Shown: piece by piece, positions 43,132 through 49,918 of the stretch | Layout of the letters: every line of letters begins with the position of its first letter | Numbering within the stretch: position 1 is the first letter of the stretch | Source: Streptomyces zaomyceticus | Lineage (GTDB): Bacteria; Actinomycetota; Actinomycetes; Streptomycetales; Streptomycetaceae | Length of the DNA stretch: 64,000 nucleotides | Reading direction: 5' to 3' | Assembly: GCF_014656215.1 (NCBI RefSeq) | Contig: NZ_BNBZ01000027.1 | Coordinates: 33,648 to 97,647 of the forward strand | Program-made: the position numbers and the translations under genes | Notes under the pieces: model-generated | The model's input: the letters and a program-made list of their open reading frames with translations, nothing else | Databases searched by the model: none | What the model was told of the DNA's origin: nothing

Positions 43132-45135
43132 ATGGCCACGACCACGGCCGCCTACGGCAGCTGGCCCTCACCGGTCGACGCGGCGCTCGCCGCCGCCCAC
43201 GACGGGCGGCCCGAGTACCTCGGCGTCGTCGGCGACGAGCTGTGGTGGACCGCGCCACGCCCCGCCGAGGGCGGCCGGCGCGCCCTCGTCAGGCGGCGCG
43301 CCGACGGCACCGAGGAGAGCCTGCTGCCCGCGCCGTGGAACGTCCGCAGCCGGGTGATCGAATACGGCGGCCTCCCCTGGGCGGCGGTCGCCCGCCCGGC
43401 GGGCGGACCCCTGACGGTGTTCTGCCACTTCCCGGACCAGCGGCTGTACGCCTACGAGCCCGACGCCGCTCCCGGCGCCGAGCCCCGGCCGCTCACCCCC
43501 GTCTCCGGGATCGGCGGCGGCCTGCGCTGGGTGGACCCGGTGATCCACCCGGACCGGGGCGAGGTGTGGTGCGTCCTGGAGGAGTTCACCGGACCGGCAC
43601 CCACCGATGTGCGCCGGGTGCTCGCCGCCGTGCCCCTCGACGGCTCGGCCGCCGAGGACCGTACGGCGGTACGTGAACTCACCGACGCAAGCCACCGGTT
43701 CGTCACCGGCCCACGGCTCTCGCCGGACGGACGGCGGGCGGCCTGGATCGCCTGGGACCACCCCCGGATGCCCTGGGACGGCACCGAGCTCCGACTGGCC
43801 GAGGTCGCCCCCGACGGCACCTTCCGCGGAGCCAGGACCGTCGCGGGCGGGCCCGCCGAGTCGATCCCGCAGGTCGACTGGGACGCGGCCGGCCGACTGC
43901 TCCTCGTCAGCGACCGCACCGGCTGGTGGAACCTCTACCGGACGGAGCTCGACGAGGACGGCCGCCCGGGAGAACCGGCCGCGCTCTGCCCGCGTGCCGA
44001 GGAGTTCGGCGGACCGCTCTGGAAGATCGGGCTGAACTGGTTCACCCCCCTGGAGAACGGGCTGATCGCCGTCGTCCACGGCAAGGGCACCACCGCCCTC
44101 GGCATCCTCGACCCCGAGCGCGGCGCACTCGTCGACGCCGCGGGACCCTGGACCGAGTGGGCCTCGACCCTCGCCGCCCACGGCACCCGCGTCGTCGGTG
44201 TCGCCGCCTCCCCGCACAGCTCCTACGAGCTCGTCGAACTCGACACCCGCACGGGCCGCACCCGGGTGGTCGGCGCCGCGCACACCGACGCCGTCGACCC
44301 GTCCCACCACCCCGAGCCCCGCGTCCGTACCTTCACCGGGCCCGGCGGACGGGAGATCCACGCCCAGGTCCACCCGCCGCACCACCCCGGGTTCACCGGG
44401 CCGGACGACGAACTGCCGCCCTATGTGATCTGGGCCCACGGCGGGCCCACCGGCCACGCCCCGCTCGTCCTCGACCTGGAGATCACGTACTTCACCTCCC
44501 GGGGCATCGGCGTCGCCGAGGTCAACTACGGAGGCTCGACGGGCTACGGCCGGGAGTACCGGGAGCGGCTCCGCGAGCAGTGGGGCGTCGTCGACGTCGA
44601 GGACTGCGCCGCCGTCGCCGCGGCCCTCGCCGCCGAGGGAACCGCCGACCCGGCCCGGCTCGCCGTGCGCGGCGGCAGCGCCGGCGGCTGGACGACCGCG
44701 GCCTCCCTCGTCGGCACCGACGTGTACGCCTGCGGCACGATCATCTACCCCATCCTCGACCTGCGCGGCTGGGCCACCGACGAGACCCACGACTTCGAGT
44801 CCCAGTACCTCCGGGGCCTCGTCGGACCGCTCGACGACGTGCCCGCCCGGTACAAGGAACGCTCGCCGATCGAGCACGTCGACCGTGTCACCGTGCCGTT
44901 CCTGCTGCTCCAGGGCCTCGACGACGTCATCTGCCCGCCCGCCCAGGCCGAGCGCTTCCTCGACCGCACGGCCGGCCGGGGGATTCCGCACGCCTACCTC
45001 GCCTTCGAGGGGGAGGGGCACGGCTTCCGCAGAGCCGACACGATGGTGCGCGCCCTGGAGGCCGAACTCTCCCTGTACGCCAAGACCTTCGGCGTGCACC
45101 GGACCGACGTTCCCGACCTGGAGTACCGGACATGA
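43132..45135 (+). CDS. S9 (prolyl oligopeptidase-type) serine peptidase
   Basis: A 667-residue two-domain enzyme. The N-terminal 380 residues are a beta-propeller that limits substrates to short peptides; the C-terminal hydrolase has GGSAGGW (nucleophile Ser near 510), an Asp in LDDVICPP, and His in EGEGHGF. Such enzymes act as acylaminoacyl or dipeptidyl peptidases. ATG 43132 follows AGGGGGA. The stop overlaps ATG 45132 in a 29-bp repeat that separates it from the next enzyme. Confidence 0.92.
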   Translation: MATTTAAYGSWPSPVDAALAAAHDGRPEYLGVVGDELWWTAPRPAEGGRRALVRRRADGTEESLLPAPWNVRSRVIEYGGLPWAAVARPAGGPLTVFCHFPDQRLYAYEPDAAPGAEPRPLTPVSGIGGGLRWVDPVIHPDRGEVWCVLEEFTGPAPTDVRRVLAAVPLDGSAAEDRTAVRELTDASHRFVTGPRLSPDGRRAAWIAWDHPRMPWDGTELRLAEVAPDGTFRGARTVAGGPAESIPQVDWDAAGRLLLVSDRTGWWNLYRTELDEDGRPGEPAALCPRAEEFGGPLWKIGLNWFTPLENGLIAVVHGKGTTALGILDPERGALVDAAGPWTEWASTLAAHGTRVVGVAASPHSSYELVELDTRTGRTRVVGAAHTDAVDPSHHPEPRVRTFTGPGGREIHAQVHPPHHPGFTGPDDELPPYVIWAHGGPTGHAPLVLDLEITYFTSRGIGVAEVNYGGSTGYGREYRERLREQWGVVDVEDCAAVAAALAAEGTADPARLAVRGGSAGGWTTAASLVGTDVYACGTIIYPILDLRGWATDETHDFESQYLRGLVGPLDDVPARYKERSPIEHVDRVTVPFLLLQGLDDVICPPAQAERFLDRTAGRGIPHAYLAFEGEGHGFRRADTMVRALEAELSLYAKTFGVHRTDVPDLEYRT

Positions 45136-45164
45136 CCACGCCCGAACCGGAGTACCGGACATGA
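45132..45164 (+). CDS. Decapeptide minicistron 1 (repeat-derived)
   Basis: Encodes MTTPEPEYRT. Start overlaps the S9 peptidase stop (ATGA) and its own stop overlaps the next minicistron start. It shares its first codons with the LD-carboxypeptidase gene, so it looks like a duplicated gene start that now ends early. Function as a peptide is not expected; it may carry ribosomes along by re-initiation. Confidence 0.45.
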   Translation: MTTPEPEYRT

Positions 45165-45193
45165 CCACGCCCGAACCGGGGTCGACGCCATGA
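45161..45193 (+). CDS. Decapeptide minicistron 2 (repeat-derived)
   Basis: Encodes MTTPEPGSTP. It begins inside the stop of minicistron 1 and ends inside ATG 45190 of the LD-carboxypeptidase gene. Same origin and limits as minicistron 1. Confidence 0.45.
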   Translation: MTTPEPGSTP

Positions 45194-46173
45194 CCACGCC
45201 CGATCCCGCCGCCGGCCTCGACGGGGCGGCGGCGACCCGGCCGCACGTCGAACCGCTCACCCGGCCCCACCGGCTGCGGCCGGGGGCACGGGTCGCCGTC
45301 GTCGCCCCCAGCGGCCCCGTCCCCGAGGAGAGACTCCGGGCGGGTCTCGACATCCTGCGGGGCTGGGACCTCGACCCCGTGGTCGCCCCGCACGTCCTGG
45401 ACACCCACCCCACCCTCGGACACCTCGCGGGCGCCGACCGGGCCCGTGCCCGGGACCTGACCGAGGCCTGGTGCGACCCCGCGGTCGCCGCGGTCATCTG
45501 CGCGCGCGGCGGTTTCGGGGCACAACGGATGGTCGACCTCGTCGACTGGAGGGCGATCCGGGAGGCCGGGCCCAAGGTGTTCGTCGGCTACAGCGACATC
45601 ACCGCCCTGCACGAGGCCTTCGCCCTCCGGGCCGGTTACGCCACCCTGCACGGCCCCATGGTCGCCGCGGGCACCTTCCTCTCGGACCCGCGCACCCAGG
45701 AGTCCCTGAGGGCGACGCTGTTCGAGCCCGAGTCGGTGCGGACGCTCGGACTGGAGACGGCGCGGGCGCTGGCACCGGGCCGGGCCCGGGGGGTGACGCT
45801 CGGCGGCTGCGTCAGTCTCTTCGCCGCCGACCTCGGCACCCCGTACGGCCGGCCCTCGGCCCGTGGCGGGCTGCTGCTCCTGGAGGACGTGGGGGAGGAG
45901 CCGTACCGGCTCGACCGCATCCTCACCCAGCTCCTGCGGTCCGGACGGCTCGACGGAGTGGCCGGCATCGGGCTCGGCTCCTGGTCCGAGTGCGGCCCGT
46001 ACGAGGAGGTGCGGGCGGTGCTCGCCGACCGGCTCGGCGGGCTGGGGGTGCCGGTCGTGGAGGAGATGGGCTTCGGCCACAGCGCGACGGCGCTGACCAT
46101 GCCGCTCGGGGTGTCCGGCGTGCTCGACGCGGAGAGGGGCACCCTCACGCTCGACGCACCGGCGCTGCGCTGA
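45190..46173 (+). CDS. ldcA: LD-carboxypeptidase, S66 family
   Basis: A 327-residue murein-peptide carboxypeptidase that splits the L-Lys/DAP to D-Ala bond of tetrapeptides. The family triad is visible: Ser in GYSDITALH, Glu in LLLLEDVGEE, and His in FGHSATALTMPLG; GGFGAQR precedes. The N-terminal 30 residues are Ala/Asp/Pro-rich and derive partly from the repeat. Its substrate class matches that of the DppA enzyme that heads the operon. Confidence 0.93.
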   Translation: MTTPDPAAGLDGAAATRPHVEPLTRPHRLRPGARVAVVAPSGPVPEERLRAGLDILRGWDLDPVVAPHVLDTHPTLGHLAGADRARARDLTEAWCDPAVAAVICARGGFGAQRMVDLVDWRAIREAGPKVFVGYSDITALHEAFALRAGYATLHGPMVAAGTFLSDPRTQESLRATLFEPESVRTLGLETARALAPGRARGVTLGGCVSLFAADLGTPYGRPSARGGLLLLEDVGEEPYRLDRILTQLLRSGRLDGVAGIGLGSWSECGPYEEVRAVLADRLGGLGVPVVEEMGFGHSATALTMPLGVSGVLDAERGTLTLDAPALR

Positions 46174-46260
46174 GACCGGACGGCAGGACGACTCCGGCCG
46201 GCCGGCTCGTCGCGCCGGTACGTCGAGCGTGAGGGTGCCGGGCGTCACCCGCACCCTCAC
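46138..46260. repeat. Inverted repeat reaching into the end of ldcA
   Basis: Bases 46138-46156 (last codons of ldcA) and 46221-46239 are perfect inverted copies over 19 bp, with 64 bp between them. The second arm also pairs locally with 46251-46260 through a 10-bp stem (46229-46238). A transcript could therefore form two exclusive structures. Confidence 0.7.
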
Positions 46261-46302
46261 CGGCCGGCCTGCCTCAGGGACGGGCGGACCGGCCCCGGAC
46301 GT

Positions 46303-46343
46303 CTCTTCCGGATCCTGCCCGGCCCGCGCCGGATCCGGAAGAG
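46303..46343. terminator. Terminator between ldcA and adenosine deaminase
   Basis: Perfect 13-bp stem CTCTTCCGGATCC/GGATCCGGAAGAG (46303-46315 with 46331-46343), 15-nt loop, ending 4 bp before the stop of the facing gene. It probably serves both strands. Confidence 0.8.
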
Positions 46344-46347
46344 GTGA

Positions 46348-47445
46348 CTAGACGGTCCGCAGCTCGGCGTACCCCGGGCGGACGACCTCGTCGATCAGCC
46401 GCCGCCGCTCCGGAAGCGGGAGGAAGGCGGCGTCGAGCGCGGCGACCGTGAACTCCTCGAAGACCTCCGGGCCGTACCCGAACGCGTCCACCATGTGCTG
46501 GAACTCCTCGCTCATGGTGGTGCCGGAGACCAGCCGGTTGTCCGTGTTGAGCGTGATCCGGAAGCCCAGTCGGCGCAGCTCGTCGATCGGGTGCGAGGCG
46601 TAGTCCTTCGCGGCACCGGTCTGGAGGTTGGAGGTCGGGCAGACCTCCAGGGCGATGCGGTTGTCCCGGACGTACGAGGCGAGCCGGCCCAGGGTGCCGT
46701 CCTCGGCGATGTCGTCCGTGATCCGCACGCCGTGGCCGATCCGCTCGGTGCCGCAGACCTGCACGGCCTCGTGGATCGACTCCGCGCCGACGGCCTCGCC
46801 CGCGTGGATGGTGAAGTGGCAGTTCTCCCGCTTCAGGTGCTGGAAGGCGGGGAGGTGGCGGGCCGGCGGGTTGCCGATCTCGCCGCCGGCGATGTCGAAG
46901 CCCGCCACGCCCTTGTCCCGGTGGGCGACGGTGAGCTGCGCGATCTCCAGCGAACGGTCCGTGTGGCGCATACCGGTCAGCAGCGCGCGGACGGTGATGC
47001 GGCCGCCGGAGCGGAGCTCGCCCTCGCGGAAGCCGTCGTTGACGGCCTCGACGACCTCGTCGAGGGTCAGTCCGCCCTCCAGGTGCTGCTCGGGGGCGTA
47101 ACGGATCTCGGCGTACACGACACCGTCCGCCGCCAGGTCCTCGGCGCACTCGGCCGCGATGCGCGTGAGCGCCTCGCGGGTCTGCATCACCGCGCAGGTG
47201 TGGGCGAAGGTCTCCAGGTAACGCTCCAGCGAACCGGAGTCGGCGGCGTCCCGGAACCAGACCGCGAGCGCGGCCGGGTCCTCGGTCGGCAGCGCGGAGT
47301 AGCCGCACTCCCGTGCCAGCTCGACGACGGTCGCGGCGCGCAGCCCACCGTCGAGGTGGTCGTGGAGGACGGCCTTGGGGGCCCGGCGGATCCACTCGGA
47401 GACGGTGGCGGCGGCAGGCGTGGCAGGGTTGTCAGACAAGTGCAT
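46348..47445 (-). CDS. add: Adenosine deaminase
   Basis: A 365-residue zinc TIM-barrel enzyme converting adenosine to inosine (purine salvage). Zinc and catalytic motifs are LHDHLDGG at the start, HAGEAVG with the catalytic Glu further in the same helix region, ERIGHGV, and NTDNRLVSGT with the Asp pair. ATG 47445 has no strong ribosome site. Codons 3-6 contain the palindrome TTGTCTGACAA that is repeated in the gntR promoter. Confidence 0.95.
   Translation of the reverse strand: MHLSDNPATPAAATVSEWIRRAPKAVLHDHLDGGLRAATVVELARECGYSALPTEDPAALAVWFRDAADSGSLERYLETFAHTCAVMQTREALTRIAAECAEDLAADGVVYAEIRYAPEQHLEGGLTLDEVVEAVNDGFREGELRSGGRITVRALLTGMRHTDRSLEIAQLTVAHRDKGVAGFDIAGGEIGNPPARHLPAFQHLKRENCHFTIHAGEAVGAESIHEAVQVCGTERIGHGVRITDDIAEDGTLGRLASYVRDNRIALEVCPTSNLQTGAAKDYASHPIDELRRLGFRITLNTDNRLVSGTTMSEEFQHMVDAFGYGPEVFEEFTVAALDAAFLPLPERRRLIDEVVRPGYAELRTV
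47429..47439. promoter_or_regulatory. Palindrome TTGTCTGACAA inside the start of add
   Basis: Perfect 5+1+5 palindrome (TTGTC-n-GACAA) covering codons 3-6 of adenosine deaminase. The same 11 bases occur upstream of the GntR gene. It fits the TnGTnnnACnA pattern described for FadR-type GntR operators. Confidence 0.6.
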
Positions 47446-47707
47446 GGCGGGGAAGTGTACGCCACGGGAGAGGGCGGTGCTGCGAGGGCTCTGACCGGGG
47501 CGGGACGGGCGGCCCCGGCGGGTCGCGGGGCGGCCACGCCGGCCGATGGGCGCGAGCGGGCGCCGGCGGGGTCGCGGCCGAGTTGTCGCGGCGTCGGGAG
47601 GGCGGCCGCGGAAGGACCGGCGCAGGGGTGTGGAGGCGCGGGGCCGTGGGGTCGCCGGAGGGCGGTCCCGGGGGTGTTCCGCCACTCGTGCGGGCCCCGG
47701 ACACCCC
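47446..47707. other. 262-bp gap between gntR and add, ending in a hairpin
   Basis: No gene is supported. GGGGGTGT (47670-47677) pairs with ACACCCCC (47701-47708), with CCG/CGG extension across one bulge, so a terminator for gntR overlaps its stop codon. The promoter of add must lie in the remainder, but no clear box was seen. Confidence 0.5.
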
Positions 47708-48478
47708 CTAGTGGGACTGCAGCACCGGCAGTGCGGGAGCACCCGTCGGCAGCATGTGCTTGGCGGCCAGGACCGGCGTCTCGCCGACCCTCACCACCTG
47801 GGTGACCAGCACGGCGGGGGTGTCCGCCGGGCGGCCCAGCTGCTCCCCGCGCCGCCGGCCCAGCAGCGTCGCCGTGATGCCGCTGTGCGCGCTCAGCGCC
47901 GTCTCGCGCGAGGCCCCGACCAGGACCGACAGCATGGAGACGGCGGCTCCGCGCGCGGAGCCGCCGGCCTCCGCCTCCGTCGCCCGCAGGGCCCGCGCGA
48001 ACTCGGGGTGCACCCGGTCGAGCAGCGCGTCGGCGGCGGCCCACTCGTGGCTCAGGGCCGCCGCCGCACCCTCTCCGGCCAGCACCGACTCCCAGAACCT
48101 CAGCTCGGCCCGGGCCGGGGCGAGCAGGTGCTGGGTGGTGAAGTCGGTCGGTTCCTCGACCGTCCTCAGCAGCGACGTCACCCGCAGCGGCGTCCCCGCC
48201 CCGATCAGCTCCTCGAGCGGCTGGACGTGCTCGAAGCCGCGCCGCGGCGGCCGGTCGTTGACGGTACGGCCCACCCCGCGCCGTACGGTCAGCACGCCGT
48301 CCTCCTGGAGCAGCAGCAGCGCCTCGCGCAGGGCGGGCCGGCTGACGCCCAGCTCGGTGGCGAGCCTCGGCTCCGAGGGGAGCGTCGAACCCGGCGGATA
48401 GGTGCCGTCGTGGACGGCGTCCGCGATCCGCTCGTAGAGCGCCACGACCGGTCGCCGCCGCTGTCCGCTGACCGCCAC
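47708..48478 (-). CDS. GntR-family regulator with UTRA-like domain
   Basis: A 256-residue regulator. Residues about 10-75 form the GntR winged helix (VALYERIADAVHDGTYPPGSTLPSE, then ELGVSRPALREALLLLQEDG). The C-terminal 170 residues end in VVRVGETPVLAAKHMLP, the closing strands of a UTRA ligand domain (HutC subfamily). GTG 48478 has GAGGAG 7 nt upstream. The gene lies directly upstream of adenosine deaminase on the same strand and shares an operator-like sequence with it, so control of purine salvage is a reasonable guess. Confidence 0.88.
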   Translation of the reverse strand: MAVSGQRRRPVVALYERIADAVHDGTYPPGSTLPSEPRLATELGVSRPALREALLLLQEDGVLTVRRGVGRTVNDRPPRRGFEHVQPLEELIGAGTPLRVTSLLRTVEEPTDFTTQHLLAPARAELRFWESVLAGEGAAAALSHEWAAADALLDRVHPEFARALRATEAEAGGSARGAAVSMLSVLVGASRETALSAHSGITATLLGRRRGEQLGRPADTPAVLVTQVVRVGETPVLAAKHMLPTGAPALPVLQSH

Positions 48479-48533
48479 GGCCGCTCCTCGTCTCGTCCTC
48501 GCCGGTGTTCTGCACCACGGTAGTCGGCCCACG

Positions 48534-48544
48534 TTGTCTGACAA
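48534..48544. promoter_or_regulatory. Palindrome TTGTCTGACAA upstream of gntR
   Basis: The same 11-bp palindrome as at 47429-47439, located 56 bp upstream of the GntR start. Autoregulation is likely. It also lies 112 bp before the forward gene at 48656, which may share the control region. Confidence 0.6.
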
Positions 48545-48655
48545 GTCACCCGTACGGCCTTCCTCGCCGTCACGGTGTGGCTCCACTCACCCCATTCTGG
48601 TCCCACGGCGGTGGCCGGGTACGACCGACGGCACGACGGAGGAGAGGGCCGGGCA

Positions 48656-48895
48656 ATGAGTCCCAACGAGACGTCATGGACAGCGGGCGGGGGCAGGTCC
48701 CGGCTCGCCGAGGCCTTCACCCCGAGCCGGATCGGGATGGTGGTGCTCGCCGTCGTCGCCCTGGCCCGCGTCTTCGAGAACACCCGCGAGGTCCGCATCC
48801 GCCTCCTGAGCCCCGAGGTCTCGATGCCGCTCGGTCCGGCCCTGCCCGCGACCGCGCTCCTCGGCGCCGACACCGCCGCCCGGGGGCGGAAGTGA
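48656..48895 (+). CDS. Small single-helix membrane protein (LapA-like)
   Basis: A 79-residue protein. One membrane helix (RIGMVVLAVVALARVFENT) is followed by VRIRLLSPEVSMPLG and a second hydrophobic stretch, which resembles the LapA/DUF1049 pattern of small envelope proteins. ATG 48656 follows GGAGGAG. The stop overlaps the next start (GTGA), so the two are co-expressed. Confidence 0.75.
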   Translation: MSPNETSWTAGGGRSRLAEAFTPSRIGMVVLAVVALARVFENTREVRIRLLSPEVSMPLGPALPATALLGADTAARGRK

Positions 48896-49239
48896 AGCGG
48901 CGCGCCGTCGTCGGCGCCGGCGCGGTCCTCGCCCTCGCGGCCGTCGCCGTCAGCTCGACGGAGGAGAGCGCGGCGGCCGACGACGCCGGGACCCGCCCGA
49001 TGCCCGACTTCCTCGACCGCGGTCTGTGGAGCGTCTTCACCCGGCTGGACCGCCGTACCCGGCTCGCCGTCCACGACGTGAGCGGACGTGACCGGCGGGT
49101 GCTGTGGCCGCCGAGCTGGGAGGTCTGCACGCAGTACCCGGCGGCGGGCACGGACCTCGACCGCCGGACCACCGTCACGATCGGAGTCGTACGGAAGGGC
49201 GAGACCTGCCCGCCGCGCGTCCGCACGGCGCGGCGCTGA
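48892..49239 (+). CDS. Small secreted protein
   Basis: A 115-residue protein with an N-terminal signal peptide (KRRAVVGAGAVLALAAVAV, cleavage near AAADD). The mature part of about 85 residues contains two Cys that could pair and a C-terminal strand TTVTIGVVRKGETCPP reminiscent of a PASTA domain. No enzyme motif. GTG 48892 overlaps the end of the small membrane protein gene. Confidence 0.7.
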   Translation: MKRRAVVGAGAVLALAAVAVSSTEESAAADDAGTRPMPDFLDRGLWSVFTRLDRRTRLAVHDVSGRDRRVLWPPSWEVCTQYPAAGTDLDRRTTVTIGVVRKGETCPPRVRTARR

Positions 49240-49408
49240 CGGTCCGGCTCGCGCGTGGGCGTACGGCGCGGGGCCGGCGGTCCCGCTCGCGCGCGTGTAC
49301 GTACGGCTCAAGGCCGGCGGTCCGGCTCCTGGGCGGAGCGGCGCCGGCCTCTCCCGCCGAGGACCCGCGCGGCGAGGCGGCGAGGCGTCTCGTGTCCCGG
49401 CGGTGCGC

Positions 49409-49741
49409 TCAGCGCTTGTAGTTGATCTTCATCGTGTCGAGGTCGGTCACGGTCGAGCGCAGCCCCTTGAACCCGTGGCCGAGTCCCCTCAGCGCCGTCT
49501 CCACCCGGTCCTCCGCGAGCGCGCCCGCCATCTCCTCGCCGTCCTCGGCGTCGGAGACGACGACCAGGCGGTACGAGAAGTGCTTCAGCGTCCGGTCGTA
49601 GGCCAGCGAGCCCTCCTCGGTGAACTGCATCGCCGTCAGCCCGTGCGCGTCCACCTCGGCGAGCAGCCGGGTGCGGCTCTCCTCCGACAGACCGTCGAAC
49701 GTGCCGCGCACGATGACCCGGTAGGTGTGCTGCGTGCCCAT
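49409..49741 (-). CDS. Small conserved protein, DUF6204-like
   Basis: A 110-residue protein opening with HTYRVIVRGTFDGL and continuing with MQFTEEGSLAYDRTLKHFSYRLVV. I associate this with the streptomycete DUF6204 group of unknown function, from memory and not checked. Predicted beta-alpha-beta fold, cytoplasmic. ATG 49741 is the natural start; the frame is open far upstream but without coding character. Confidence 0.75.
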   Translation of the reverse strand: MGTQHTYRVIVRGTFDGLSEESRTRLLAEVDAHGLTAMQFTEEGSLAYDRTLKHFSYRLVVVSDAEDGEEMAGALAEDRVETALRGLGHGFKGLRSTVTDLDTMKINYKR

Positions 49742-49918
49742 TCCTCGTACTCCCTGTGCCCTGAACCCCGGCCGCCGGGCGGCGGGCCGACCCTTCACAC
49801 TACGGCGGCGGCCGTCCGCTCCGCCGGGAATATCCGGCCGGCCCCGGCCCTGCCCTTTACCGAAGCCTGACGTGGAGAACCCCTGGTCAGGACAGGCTTC
49901 GGCGTGTTCCATGGGGCC

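Larger units (their letters stand above)
45121..45207 (+). repeat. 29-bp tandem repeat of the S9/LD-carboxypeptidase junction
   Basis: Three units of 29 bp: 45121-45149 and 45150-45178 are identical, 45179-45207 has diverged in its first half. Each unit carries an ATGACCACGCCCGA core. The result is three successive ATGA overlaps: S9 stop with ATG 45132, stop 45162-45164 with ATG 45161, and stop 45191-45193 with ATG 45190. Confidence 0.95.

Noticed and set aside
43168..46260. 1030-codon minus-strand frame across the peptidase genes
   Set aside because: Antisense to S9 and LD-carboxypeptidase genes that have complete catalytic motifs; no recognisable domain.
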